A DNA stretch of 34,768 nucleotides, taken from Candidatus Blautia excrementipullorum. GTDB lineage: Bacteria > Bacillota > Clostridia > Lachnospirales > Lachnospiraceae. The stretch covers positions 1 through 34,768 of the forward strand of contig DWYN01000066.1 of NCBI GenBank assembly GCA_019118645.1. The letters are read 5' to 3'. Under the pieces are notes generated by a model that was not told the origin of the DNA, did not search any database, and saw only the letters and a list, made by a program, of their open reading frames with translations. The stretch's first letter is position 1, and each line of letters starts with the position of its first letter. Positions 8,342 to 17,698 of the stretch are shown in pieces. Made by a program: the position numbers and the translations under genes.

Positions 8342-8758
8342 CAGAGCAGACTCAATAGCGCTGATCAGCATCATGGAGGTATATTTCTGGTCGCTGGAAT
8401 ACTGCAGATTCTCCAGAGACTGGGTGGAGTAGATCTGACTTGCCAGAGAGTCCAGTGCAGGTTCCACCAGAGGAAACATGGCGGCGGTGGTTTCGCTGAG
8501 ATTGCAGAGTCTGACGGACTGTATGCGGTCAGTGCCTACGGTTACCTCCACGTCAAAAGTATTGCTGTTCAGATTGACAGAGGTCCGGTAGACTCCGGGT
8601 ATGTAGAGATCTGCGGTATCGGTAGAGGCTGTCATGGATTTTCCGGGGCCGAACATAAAAAACATCAGCACTCCTAAAATTGCCAGAAAAAGCAGGAAAA
8701 TACCGGTATAGATGATTTCTTTCATGTGCAGGACTATGATCTTTGTTTTGGAACTCAT
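8321..8758 (-). CDS. Single-pass membrane protein with degenerate FMN-binding-like domain
   Basis: This 145-residue protein has a short cytoplasmic start, one transmembrane segment (about residues 16-36, IYTGIFLLFLAILGVLMFFMF) and an outside domain of about 105 residues. The domain reads GVYRTSVNL...FDVEVTVGTDRIQSVRL, then ends QSLENLQYSSDQKYTSMMLISAIESALEKA. That pattern (GxY, xVxVxVxxGxIxxV, and a final helix of the type TSxxIxxAIxxALxxA) resembles the FMN-binding domain of RnfG/NqrC-type proteins. The SGAT flavin-attachment motif is replaced by SDQK, so covalent FMN is unlikely. Reverse-strand AGGAGG at 8768-8773 fits the ATG at 8758. The gene stands alone between nadE and the divergent addB. 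The domain link is my inference; the function is unknown. Confidence 0.8.
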   Translation of the reverse strand: MSSKTKIIVLHMKEIIYTGIFLLFLAILGVLMFFMFGPGKSMTASTDTADLYIPGVYRTSVNLNSNTFDVEVTVGTDRIQSVRLCNLSETTAAMFPLVEPALDSLASQIYSTQSLENLQYSSDQKYTSMMLISAIESALEKARTE

Positions 8759-8870
8759 GGTATGCGCCTCCTGATTTACTGTCAGAACCTGTGGGAGCAG
8801 AAAGACAGTGAAATATTCTCCATATATCTTATTATGAGAGTATGCTTTTTATGAATGAAATCTGCAGGGG

Positions 8871-8906
8871 GTTATTTGCTGCTGCTTTCAAAAGGCAGCA
8901 AATAGC
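8871..8906 (+). other. Unassigned 13-base-pair hairpin upstream of addB
   Basis: Bases 8871-8883 pair with 8894-8906 (core ATTTGCTGC with GCAGCAAAT, plus two wobbles), leaving a ten-base loop. No T-run follows on either strand, so this is not a standard terminator. It lies 60 bases before the addB start codon, in the 208-base divergent gap. I see no convincing promoter in that gap. Confidence 0.5.
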
Positions 8907-8966
8907 TCTGTCTCAGGCCTGTTAAGGGCAGATAAACTTGTGTTTTCTATTATCAGGGAGGAGATT

Positions 8967-11900
8967 ATGTCGCTTCGTTTTTTAATCGGGAATTCCGGTT
9001 CGGGAAAGTCTTACAGGGCTTTCTCTTATATTATTGAGGAGGCCGGGAAACATCCGGAACAGATGTACTATGTAATTGTGCCGGAACAGTTTACAATGCA
9101 GACACAGAAGACTCTGGTGGAGATGCATCCTGACGGGGGAATTCTCAATATTGACGTGCTGAGCTTTGACCGTCTGGCCTACCGCGTATTTGAAGAGGTA
9201 GGAGGGGATACCAGAAAAGTTCTGGAAGAGACAGGAAAAAACATGGTCCTTCAGAAACTGGTGCAGACCTGCCAGAAGGAGCTTGTCTATCTGAGAAGTC
9301 AGATGAAGAAGCCGGGATACCTGGATGAGGTGAAATCACTGATTTCAGAATTTATGCAGTATGAAGTGGGGGACGAGGAACTGGATCAGATGCTTGAGAA
9401 GGCGTCGGATAAAACGCTTCTTGAAATGAAGCTCAGGGATATTGCGGTGCTGTACCGGGCTTTCCGGGAGTACCTTTCCGGCCACTATATGACCGGGGAG
9501 GAGATTCTGGAAGTGCTGGTAAAAGAGCTCCCTCTTTCAAAAAAGCTGAGGGACAGTGTGCTGCTCCTGGACGGATTTACCGGATTTACACCTGTACAGA
9601 ACAAAGTCATCAGGGAACTCCTTGCCGTGTGCCGCCAGGTTTCCGTGACAGTCACCATGGATGTGAAAGAACCTTTTTTTTATAAAGAAAAATCTCATCA
9701 GCTTTTTTACATGAGCCATAAAATGATCCGCACTCTGTCAGAGCTTACCAAAGATATGGAAGAGCCGCTGTGGATAAAGCCCGGGGAACACTCCCGCTTT
9801 GCAGAGGCACCTGCTTTAAATTTTCTGGAACAGAACCTGTTTCGTTATAAAAAGGAAAAGTACAGAGAAAAACAGGAGGAGATCGCTGTATTTTGCGCGG
9901 GAACCCCTCAGAAGGAGATGGAGGAGGCCGCCAGAAGAATCGTCCGTCTGATACGGGAAAAATCGTATCGTTACGGAGAAATCGCAGTGATTACCGGAAA
10001 TCTGGAAGAATACGGAACCATTGCCCGGCAGGTACTTGAAGCATCGGGGATTCCATGTTTTATTGATGAAAAACATTCCATTCTGATGAATCCTTTTGTG
10101 GAGTATATCCGGGCGGTACTGGAAATGACAGCCCGAAATTTTACTTATGAAAGTGTGTTCCGCTATCTCCGGTGCGGTATGTCCGACATAACAAGGGAGG
10201 AAGCGGACTGGCTGGAAAATTATGTGATAGCTCTTGGAATCAGGGGCTTTGCCTCCTGGAGGGAACGCTGGGTGCGTATATACCGGGGGATGAAGGAAGA
10301 ATCCATTCTGGAGCTGAACGCCATCAGAGAACGCTTCGTCGGGGAAGTGAGGGATCTGGCGGAAGGATTTTCGGGCAGAAAGAAGACAGTGGGAGAGTAC
10401 TGCCGCTGCCTTTATGACTTTGCTGTGAGAAGCGATATTCAGAAAAAACTGAAGAGACAGGAAGAGATCTTCCGGAGCCGCGGCGAAAAGGCTATGGAAA
10501 AGGAGTACGCTCAGATTTATGGGATTGTTATGGGACTTCTGGATAAAATGGCAGAAATCCTCGGCGAAGAAAAAGTGACCCCGGAAGAGTTTCGCCAGAT
10601 TTTGGAAACAGGGATGACGCAGGCAAAGGTAGCCCTGATTCCGCCAAGTATGGACCAGGTGCTTGTGGGCGATATGGAACGGACCAGGCTGAAAGATGTG
10701 CGCGCCCTGTTTTTTGTGGGAGTGAACGAGGGAAATATTCCCAAAAACACAGACGGAGGAGGAATCCTTACGGAGATGGACCGTGAATTCTTTCAGGAGG
10801 AGGGAGTGGAGCTGGCTCCCGGTCCAAAAGAGCTGATGAATATGCAGCGCTTTTATCTTTATCTGAATCTTACAAAGCCAGGTGAGCTGCTCTGTCTTTC
10901 CTACAGCCATTCCAACGCGAAGGGAGAGGCGGCCAGTCCGGCTTATCTGATTCATACGATAAAACGGCTGTATCCGGATCTTTCTGTGTGTGAGGCAGGA
11001 GAACAGGAGTTGGAGCTTCTGGAAACGCCCGACACAGGGATGGACTATTTTCTGGACTGCATGGAAAATCGGGAAAACAGAGAAAATAACGGGATTTTCC
11101 AGGAGCTGTACAGCTGGTACCTGAGAAATCCTCCGTATCATGACCGTATAAAACGCCTGACAGAGGCGGCTTTTCTTCGGAAACCATCGGACCGCATCAG
11201 CGAAAGTGCGGCAAAAGCGCTTTACGGGGAGATCTCGCCTCACAGCGCCACCCGTCTGGAGAAGTATGCGGCCTGTGCTTTCGCTCATTTTCTCCGGTAT
11301 GGACTTGAAGTGACAGAGAGGGCGGAATATGAATTCCGGGCTGCAGATATGGGCAATGTCATTCACCAGTCCCTGGAGGAATTTGCCTCTGAGGTAAGAA
11401 AAAGAGGGCTGGACTGGAGCAGCCTTGAAAAAGAGGAGAGGGACAGGATCGCAGAGGAATGTCTCGCCAGAGTGGCGGCAGATTATGGAAACACCATTCT
11501 GAAAAGCAGCGCCAGGAATCAGTATATGATCGAGAGAACCGGAAGAATCTTGAAGAGGACAGTGTGGGCTCTTCAGGAGCAGCTGAAGCAGGGAGAATTT
11601 CATCCGGAGGGATTTGAAGTCTCCATCGGCGGCGGAAGAATCGACCGGATGGATGTGCTGGAGGAGGATAACCGCGTATATGTGAAAATCATCGACTATA
11701 AAACCGGGAATACTTCCTTCGATCTGGTAAGCCTTTATCACGGACTGCAGCTTCAGCTTGTGGTGTATATGGATGCTGCCGTGCAGGCGGAGCAGAGAAA
11801 ACATCCGGATTGTGAAGTGGAGCCGGCCGGAATTTTTTATTATAATGTAAAAGATCCCATGATACAGGCAAATATGGAGGCTGACATAGAAAAGCTGCAT

Positions 11901-12287
11901 CCTCAGCTTTTAAAAGAGCTGAAAATGAACGGGCTTCTGACTGCGGATTCCGGTCTGATTCAGAAAATGGACAGAACGCTGACTTCACTTCCGGTATCCT
12001 TCAATAAGGATGGAAGCTTCCGTAAAAATTCATCCGTGGCGACCTGGGAGCAGTTCCGGCTTCTGAATACTTACGTAAAGAAAAAAATTTCGGATATCCG
12101 CGCCGGAATTCTTTCCGGGGATGCGGAAGTGGCTCCCTATGAGCTTGGGAAGAAGAACGCCTGTACTTACTGCCCTTATCAGGGCGCCTGCGGATTCGAC
12201 AAAAAAATTCCGGGCTATGAATACAGAAGGCTGAAACAGTTTGCCGGCGAGGAACTGTGGAGAGAAATGGAAAAGGAGGTTCGCTGA
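8967..12287 (+). CDS. addB: ATP-dependent helicase/nuclease subunit B
   Basis: The 1106-residue product is the AddB partner of the AddAB end-resection complex, which works like RecBCD in double-strand-break repair. The N-terminal Walker A-like GNSGSGKS (8-15) is present. C770 (in YAACAFAHF) and C1066, C1069 and C1075 (CTYCPYQGAC) are the four cysteines that hold a 4Fe-4S cluster around the nuclease domain. The nuclease core DYK is at 910-912 within KIIDYKTGN. AGGGAGGAG at 8955-8963 fixes the ATG at 8967; an upstream TTG at 8940 lacks such a site. The stop is one base before the addA start, so the two subunits are made from one message and translationally coupled. Length is close to the family norm (about 1150). 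Confidence 0.95.
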   Translation: MSLRFLIGNSGSGKSYRAFSYIIEEAGKHPEQMYYVIVPEQFTMQTQKTLVEMHPDGGILNIDVLSFDRLAYRVFEEVGGDTRKVLEETGKNMVLQKLVQTCQKELVYLRSQMKKPGYLDEVKSLISEFMQYEVGDEELDQMLEKASDKTLLEMKLRDIAVLYRAFREYLSGHYMTGEEILEVLVKELPLSKKLRDSVLLLDGFTGFTPVQNKVIRELLAVCRQVSVTVTMDVKEPFFYKEKSHQLFYMSHKMIRTLSELTKDMEEPLWIKPGEHSRFAEAPALNFLEQNLFRYKKEKYREKQEEIAVFCAGTPQKEMEEAARRIVRLIREKSYRYGEIAVITGNLEEYGTIARQVLEASGIPCFIDEKHSILMNPFVEYIRAVLEMTARNFTYESVFRYLRCGMSDITREEADWLENYVIALGIRGFASWRERWVRIYRGMKEESILELNAIRERFVGEVRDLAEGFSGRKKTVGEYCRCLYDFAVRSDIQKKLKRQEEIFRSRGEKAMEKEYAQIYGIVMGLLDKMAEILGEEKVTPEEFRQILETGMTQAKVALIPPSMDQVLVGDMERTRLKDVRALFFVGVNEGNIPKNTDGGGILTEMDREFFQEEGVELAPGPKELMNMQRFYLYLNLTKPGELLCLSYSHSNAKGEAASPAYLIHTIKRLYPDLSVCEAGEQELELLETPDTGMDYFLDCMENRENRENNGIFQELYSWYLRNPPYHDRIKRLTEAAFLRKPSDRISESAAKALYGEISPHSATRLEKYAACAFAHFLRYGLEVTERAEYEFRAADMGNVIHQSLEEFASEVRKRGLDWSSLEKEERDRIAEECLARVAADYGNTILKSSARNQYMIERTGRILKRTVWALQEQLKQGEFHPEGFEVSIGGGRIDRMDVLEEDNRVYVKIIDYKTGNTSFDLVSLYHGLQLQLVVYMDAAVQAEQRKHPDCEVEPAGIFYYNVKDPMIQANMEADIEKLHPQLLKELKMNGLLTADSGLIQKMDRTLTSLPVSFNKDGSFRKNSSVATWEQFRLLNTYVKKKISDIRAGILSGDAEVAPYELGKKNACTYCPYQGACGFDKKIPGYEYRRLKQFAGEELWREMEKEVR

Positions 12288-12288
12288 G

Positions 12289-15200
12289 ATGGGAATGAAA
12301 TGGACGGAAGAACAGCAGAAGGTAATTTCCCTCCGAAACAGGAATATTCTTGTCTCTGCGGCCGCCGGTTCAGGGAAAACCGCTGTCCTGGTACAGAGGA
12401 TCTTAGGCAGGATTATGGACAAGGAGAATCCGGTGGATATTGACAGAATGCTGATTATGACGTTTACAAGAGCTGCGGCCGGAGAGATGAAGGAGCGCAT
12501 TACAGCAGCTCTGGAGCAGGCTCTTTATGAGAATGCGGAAAACGATCATCTTCAGAGACAGATGAATCTGATCCATACGGCACAGATCACTACTATAGAC
12601 GGATTCTGCTCCTATGTTATACGGAACTACTTTCATATGATCGGCCTTGATCCCGGATATCGCACTGCTGAGGAAGGCGAGCTGAAGCTTCTCCGGGAGG
12701 ATGTGCTGAAGGATCTTCTGGAGGATGCGTACAGGGAAAAAAATGAGAAATTCGTAGAACTTGTGGAGTGCTATGCCCCCGGAAAGACAGATGACGAAAT
12801 CAAAGAGATGATTCTGAAGCTGTACGAGGCGGCGATGAGCCATCCCTTTCCGGAAGAATGGCTGAACCAGTGTCTGGAGGTCTACCGGGCGGACAGTGTG
12901 GAAAAGCTCCGCGAAGAGGAATGGATGAAACTTTTGTGGGAGACTGTGGATGAGGAGCTTGCCCAGGCGGAGGAACTTGTCCGGGAAGGCGCTGCGGTCT
13001 GCCGCGAGCCGGGAGGCCCTTATCTTTACGAGGAGGCTTTGGACAGTGATCTTCTTTCGATTTCCGCGGCCCGCAGAGCTGCAGAGGAGAGAGATTACGA
13101 CAAAATGGCGGAATTTCTGGAAAGCCTTTCCTTCGCCAGACTGCCGGGGAAAAAACAGCCGGAGGCGGAAGAGACAAAGAAGGAACTGGTGAAATCTTTG
13201 CGGGAAGAGGAAAAAAATATTCTCAAAGAATTATCCTCCCGGTATTTCTGCTGGAGGGAAGAATCTCTCCTGGCTCTTCTTTCCTGCTGCAGAAAATCTA
13301 TGGAAAGTCTTGTGGATCTGACGCTTTCCTTTCGTGAGCGCTTTTCTGAAAAAAAACGGGCCAAAAATCTTCTGGATTTTACAGATATGGAGCATTTTGC
13401 TCTGGAAATCCTGGTCCGGAAAGAGGGGGAAAAGCTGATGCCGACCCAGGCGGCCAGGGAACTTTCTGAGAAATATGAAGAGGTTCTTATCGATGAATAC
13501 CAGGACAGCAATTATGTTCAGGAGATGATCACCGCCATGGTTTCCGGATGGGCCGGGGGACGGAAAAATATCTTTATGGTGGGGGATGTCAAACAGAGCA
13601 TTTACCGCTTCCGCCTTGCCAGACCGGAGCTTTTTATGGAAAAATATAAAACTTATTCTCTGGAAGACAGCGAGGAACAAAGAATCGATCTTCACAAAAA
13701 TTTCCGAAGCCGTTCTCAGGTGCTGGAAAGCGTCAATTATATTTTCAGACGCATTATGGGGGAGGATCTGGGAGGCATTACTTACGACAGCAGCAGTGCC
13801 CTGTACCCCGGTGCCGTTTTCCTGGAAGGCGGAAATGAAGAATTCCTTAAAACAGAAGTCCTGCTGGTGGAAAAAGACGGAGAAGAACTGGAGGAAGAAA
13901 AAGGAGGAAAGACCGATCAGGAGCTGGAAGCCCTGGCTGTGGCTTCAGAGATCAGGCGGATTGTCGGAAAAGAAGAAATAGCAGATAAAGAAACAGGGGC
14001 CTTACGGAAGATTGCTTACGGGGATATTGTTATTCTGCTTCGCACCGCGAGCGGATGGGCGGAGACCTTTTCACAGGTGCTGGCATCCAAAGGCATTCCT
14101 GCGTATACAGCTTCACGAACGGGATATTTTTCCGCCGTGGAGGTGGTGACTCTCTTAAATTATCTGAGAGTCTGCGACAATCCTCTTCAGGATATTCCTT
14201 TGGCGGGAGTGCTCCGTTCGCCTATCTGCGGCTGTACGGCTCAGGAACTGGCCATGGTGAGAAGCCAATGTCCGGAGGGACTTCTGTATGAAAGTGTCTG
14301 TGCTTATGCGAAGGACGGACAGCTGACGCTTTTTCCGGAGGAGAATGAAGAAGAACGCCTGAAAATAAAACTCCGGAATTTTTTGGATCAGCTTCAGAAA
14401 GTACGGGATATGTCCTCTTATACGCCGATTCACCAGCTGATTCTTTATATTTTAAAGACAACAGGGTATGAAGAGTATGCAAGAGCTCTTCCGGGAGGAA
14501 GCCAGAGAGGAGCCAACCTTCACATGCTGGTGGAAAAAGCATTGGATTACGAAAAGACCAGCTACCGGGGACTGTTTAATTTTGTCCGTTATATAGAGAG
14601 CCTGCAGAAATATGAGGTGGATTTCGGGGAAGTGAACCTGTCCGGTGCAGGAAGCGAATCAGTGCAGATTATGACTGTTCATAAAAGCAAAGGGCTGGAG
14701 TTTCCTGTGGTTTTCGCGGCGGGAATGGGAAAACAGTTTAATTTTCAGGACATAAATGCCCGGCTTCTGCTGCACCCGGATCTGGGACTTGGAGCTGACG
14801 CTGTCTTTGCTGAGAAACGGCTGATTGTTCCCACGCTGCAGAAACAGATGATCCGAAGAAAACTGAAACAGGAAAGTCTGGGAGAAGAACTGAGAGTGCT
14901 GTATGTAGCGCTCACCCGGGCGAAGGAAAAGCTGTATCTTACAGGCTCCATTGGAAAGATGGAGAAACAGGCGGCATTTCTCGCCCGCTTCCGCGGCCGC
15001 AGGGAAGATCTGCTTCCCCTGGGACTGCGGGCCGGAGGAAAAAATTTCTGGTCTTATATTCTTCCGGCACTGGCCGGCCACAGCGCTATGACGGAATTGT
15101 ACCGCGAAAACGGCATTCCCGTGTCGGAGGCGGATTGTGTGGACGAGGGGGCAGATTTTAAAATCCGGAAGATTACGGCAGCCGGTCTTCTTCAGGAAGA

Positions 15201-16017
15201 AATATTAAATCTTTCTGATGTACAGATTCAGGAAGAGCTTCTGAAAAACTGGGATTATGAGAAGGTTTATGACGAAGAGATAAAGAATACTCTGGAAAAG
15301 AGATTTTCTTTTGTATATCCTTACCGATATCTCAGAGAAATGCCGGTGAAGGTAAGTGTTTCCGAGCTGAAAAAGAGAAGCCGGCAGGGAGAAATGGAAA
15401 AGGAAGAGGCACTGTTTTATGAGCCGGACGTGGTACCTCTGATTCCCGCCTTTATTGCGGGAGATACGGAAGCGTATACAGGGGCGGCGAAAGGAACGGC
15501 ATATCACCGTCTTATGGAATGTCTGGACTATGCCCATGCAGATTCCTTTGAGGAAATCCGGGAACAGATCCAGAGGCTTGTTGAAGAGAAAAAAATGACA
15601 GAAGAGGAAGGAAACTGCATTTATATCAAGGACATTCTTGGATTTGCCCGGTCCGAACTTGGAAAAAGGATGAGGGAGGCTGCCCGGAAGAAAAAACTTT
15701 ACAGAGAACAGCCTTTTGTGATTTCAGTAAAAATGAAGGAAATCCAGCCGGACTGGACCGGAGAGGAGACCGTGCTGGTGCAGGGAATTATTGACGCCTA
15801 TTTTCAGGAGGACGGAGATCTGATTCTGGTGGACTATAAAACAGACCGCGTGACTTCCGGAGAGGAGGGAAAACTGCTGAATCTTTATCACAGCCAGCTT
15901 GAGGATTATGCGGAAGCTCTGGAGCGGATGCTGAAAAAGCGCGTGAAAGAATGCTATATTTATTCCTTCGCTCTTGAAAAGCCAATTCCGGTAGAGCGAA
16001 AACAACGGAGCGGATGA
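12289..16017 (+). CDS. addA: ATP-dependent helicase/nuclease subunit A
   Basis: The 1242-residue product is the UvrD-type motor and nuclease subunit of AddAB. Walker A is AAAGSGKT (24-31). Motif II is DEYQD (402-406). Motifs MVGDVKQSIYRFR, MTVHKSKGLEFPVV and LRVLYVALTRAKEKL follow in order. The C-terminal RecB-type nuclease shows VQGIIDAYF and LVDYKTD with D1182 and K1184. AAGGAGG at 12273-12279 sits inside the end of addB and serves the ATG at 12289; another ATG two codons on is possible. All helicase and nuclease motifs appear intact, so this should be an active enzyme that loads RecA after Chi-like recognition (family knowledge). The gene ends 60 bases before a strong two-sided terminator. 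Confidence 0.96.
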   Translation: MGMKWTEEQQKVISLRNRNILVSAAAGSGKTAVLVQRILGRIMDKENPVDIDRMLIMTFTRAAAGEMKERITAALEQALYENAENDHLQRQMNLIHTAQITTIDGFCSYVIRNYFHMIGLDPGYRTAEEGELKLLREDVLKDLLEDAYREKNEKFVELVECYAPGKTDDEIKEMILKLYEAAMSHPFPEEWLNQCLEVYRADSVEKLREEEWMKLLWETVDEELAQAEELVREGAAVCREPGGPYLYEEALDSDLLSISAARRAAEERDYDKMAEFLESLSFARLPGKKQPEAEETKKELVKSLREEEKNILKELSSRYFCWREESLLALLSCCRKSMESLVDLTLSFRERFSEKKRAKNLLDFTDMEHFALEILVRKEGEKLMPTQAARELSEKYEEVLIDEYQDSNYVQEMITAMVSGWAGGRKNIFMVGDVKQSIYRFRLARPELFMEKYKTYSLEDSEEQRIDLHKNFRSRSQVLESVNYIFRRIMGEDLGGITYDSSSALYPGAVFLEGGNEEFLKTEVLLVEKDGEELEEEKGGKTDQELEALAVASEIRRIVGKEEIADKETGALRKIAYGDIVILLRTASGWAETFSQVLASKGIPAYTASRTGYFSAVEVVTLLNYLRVCDNPLQDIPLAGVLRSPICGCTAQELAMVRSQCPEGLLYESVCAYAKDGQLTLFPEENEEERLKIKLRNFLDQLQKVRDMSSYTPIHQLILYILKTTGYEEYARALPGGSQRGANLHMLVEKALDYEKTSYRGLFNFVRYIESLQKYEVDFGEVNLSGAGSESVQIMTVHKSKGLEFPVVFAAGMGKQFNFQDINARLLLHPDLGLGADAVFAEKRLIVPTLQKQMIRRKLKQESLGEELRVLYVALTRAKEKLYLTGSIGKMEKQAAFLARFRGRREDLLPLGLRAGGKNFWSYILPALAGHSAMTELYRENGIPVSEADCVDEGADFKIRKITAAGLLQEEILNLSDVQIQEELLKNWDYEKVYDEEIKNTLEKRFSFVYPYRYLREMPVKVSVSELKKRSRQGEMEKEEALFYEPDVVPLIPAFIAGDTEAYTGAAKGTAYHRLMECLDYAHADSFEEIREQIQRLVEEKKMTEEEGNCIYIKDILGFARSELGKRMREAARKKKLYREQPFVISVKMKEIQPDWTGEETVLVQGIIDAYFQEDGDLILVDYKTDRVTSGEEGKLLNLYHSQLEDYAEALERMLKKRVKECYIYSFALEKPIPVERKQRSG

Positions 16018-16076
16018 TGAGGTTTCTGCTGTCTGCAGAGGACAGTGGTGAGAACTCAGCCGCTATAATACAGTAT

Positions 16077-16132
16077 AAAAAATCCCGCGGGGGCGGCTCT
16101 CAGAGCCGCCATCCCGCGGGATATTTATTTTT
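16077..16132. terminator. Strong bidirectional terminator between addA and the rRNA methyltransferase gene
   Basis: ATCCCGCGGG (16082-16091) pairs with CCCGCGGGAT (16113-16122), and inside it GGCGGCTC (16092-16099) pairs with GAGCCGCC (16103-16110), with a TCA loop and a two-base bulge. An A-run lies at 16077-16082 and a T-run at 16128-16132, so both converging transcripts get a U-tract. The TCA loop (16100-16102) is the TGA stop codon of the minus-strand gene. Confidence 0.92.
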
Positions 16133-17512
16133 CAGGGTCTGTCCCACCAGTTTGCCGAAGCCTAATGGATATCCCTCCACACAGAGAAGATGCCACCCTT
16201 TCTCATGAGCAGCCTCTCCGGGAGATACTAAGATCGTTTCCCCGTGAAGGTAGCGGCCGAGGCGCTGGTCGGACACAGGAAGAGAAAGGACGGCCTCTGC
16301 ATCGTCCTTATGGAGAGCCAGGGCCAGAGCCTCAGACGGCTCAAAGCGGTTTTTCTTCAGATCGCCCAAATAGAGCCCGTTCCGCAGAAACGCCAGCCCA
16401 CGAAAACCGGTGTTTACCGGGGGAAGATAATATACTTTGTCTCCTCTTGTTTCTACACGGTTCCAGTCGAAAGCGGAGCCTCCAAGAGAACGGAGACCGA
16501 TTTCTTCAAAAAAGGCCCGAAGCCATTTTTCTGTACCGGGATTGGGGCGGACGTGAGAGGGCTGCTGTATCTGATCAAGAGTTCCGGCTTTCCGGAAAAG
16601 AGCCATAAAATGGCCCTCTCCGTTCAGTTTGTGGGGGAAGAGACGGGCGCAGCGCTTTAACCGGAGATCCCCATTGCCCCATTCCGGAACCCCGGATGAA
16701 AAACCGCTGTAGTGCGGAAGCGCCAATAGATCCATATCCGGCCGGTTTTCCAGCAGACAGGAGACAGTGCCTTCATCCTCTTCGGGGGCGAAGGTACAGG
16801 TGGAGTAAAGAAGCAGTCCTCCCGGACGGAGCATGTCCGCCGCCTGAAGAATCAGCTCTGTCTGGATGCGGCTCAGCTCCCGGGACTTTTCCGGAGTCCA
16901 GTCTTTTGCAAGAGCCTCTTCTTTCCGAAACATTCCTTCGCCGGAGCAGGGAGCGTCCAGAAGGATTTTATGAAAGTAGCCGGGAAACTGTTCCAGCAGC
17001 CGGGCAGGGGTTTCATTTGCCACAAAAGCGTTTGTGACGCCGAAAAGTTCCAGATTTCTAAGAAGGGCTTTTGCCCGGGACGCGCTGATGTCGTTGGCAA
17101 CCAGCAGCCCTTTTCCCTCCAGACGGGATCCAAGCGCGGTTGCCTTTCCGCCGGGGGCAGCGCAGAGATCGAGAACGGCTTCTCCGGGTTCAACAGGGAG
17201 AAAGGAAGCCGGGGCCATGGCGCTTGGCTCCTGAAGATAATAAAGCCCTGCCTGATAGAAGGGACATCTGGACGGGCGTACGTCTCCGGGATAAAAATAA
17301 CCGTTTTCGATCCAGGGAATCGGGGTTACTGGAAAAGGAACCAGATTTTCAAATTCTTCCCGGCTTATCTTTGCCGTATTCAGTCTGAGCCCGAAAGAAC
17401 GGGGCAGTTCATAGCTTTTCAAAAAGGCGTTATATTCTTCTTCCCCAAGCATATCTTTCATCCGCGCAAGGAAAGGCTCAGGAAGATACAGGGGATGATT
17501 CTGATCTGTCAT
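16100..17512 (-). CDS. RsmF/RsmB-type 16S rRNA cytosine-C5 methyltransferase
   Basis: This 470-residue protein belongs to the NOL1/NOP2/Sun family that puts a methyl group on C5 of rRNA cytosines. The SAM motif is VLDLCAAPGGKA (113-124). Catalytic cysteines are C189 in DAPCSGEGMFRK and C239 in YSTCTF. A FYQAGLYYLQEPSAMAP stretch precedes the core. The C-terminal ~150 residues resemble the RNA-binding/PUA-like tail of YebU/RsmF-type enzymes (GEGHFMALF, then GFRGLAFLRNGLYLGDLKK). The start is taken at 17512 because GGAGG lies five bases upstream. Two ATG codons at 17527 and 17524 in the same frame have no site of their own. The site methylated cannot be read from sequence. The gene faces addA and shares its terminator. 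Confidence 0.93.
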   Translation of the reverse strand: MTDQNHPLYLPEPFLARMKDMLGEEEYNAFLKSYELPRSFGLRLNTAKISREEFENLVPFPVTPIPWIENGYFYPGDVRPSRCPFYQAGLYYLQEPSAMAPASFLPVEPGEAVLDLCAAPGGKATALGSRLEGKGLLVANDISASRAKALLRNLELFGVTNAFVANETPARLLEQFPGYFHKILLDAPCSGEGMFRKEEALAKDWTPEKSRELSRIQTELILQAADMLRPGGLLLYSTCTFAPEEDEGTVSCLLENRPDMDLLALPHYSGFSSGVPEWGNGDLRLKRCARLFPHKLNGEGHFMALFRKAGTLDQIQQPSHVRPNPGTEKWLRAFFEEIGLRSLGGSAFDWNRVETRGDKVYYLPPVNTGFRGLAFLRNGLYLGDLKKNRFEPSEALALALHKDDAEAVLSLPVSDQRLGRYLHGETILVSPGEAAHEKGWHLLCVEGYPLGFGKLVGQTLKNKYPAGWRL

Positions 17513-17583
17513 AGATACCTCCATCAATCATAATGTTAGGGATATTCAGAGTATAAAATATCTGAGAAAAATACGAAATACTA

Positions 17584-17613
17584 TTGACAAAACTATATTA
17601 TATAATATATAGT
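17584..17613 (+). promoter_or_regulatory. Promoter of the padR-envelope operon
   Basis: A perfect TTGACA (17584-17589) is followed after 18 bases by TATAGT (17608-17613). The spacer is almost pure A/T. The leader to the padR ATG at 17699 is about 80 bases. The promoter overlaps the inverted repeat at 17592-17613. Confidence 0.7.
17592..17613. promoter_or_regulatory. Candidate PadR operator palindrome over the promoter
   Basis: ACTATAT (17592-17598) and ATATAGT (17607-17613) form an inverted repeat with an eight-base centre. It covers the spacer and the -10 of the operon promoter. Many PadR regulators repress their own operon by binding A/T-rich dyads of this size at the promoter, so self-repression is a fair inference. 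The A/T richness raises the chance of a random match. Confidence 0.5.
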
Positions 17614-17698
17614 ATTATTAACAAAACAATATTATAAAAATATATAACAAATGCAAACAAATAACAGACCCTAAAAAGAAAAGATAGGAAGTGAGCGG

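Noticed and set aside
8940-8966. Upstream TTG start for addB adding nine residues
   Set aside because: The extension contains the AGGGAGGAG ribosome binding site for the ATG at 8967.
9816-11900. 694-codon open frame on the minus strand opposite addB
   Set aside because: It is a shadow of a clearly real addB with all cysteine and nuclease motifs in place; no start signal or family features.
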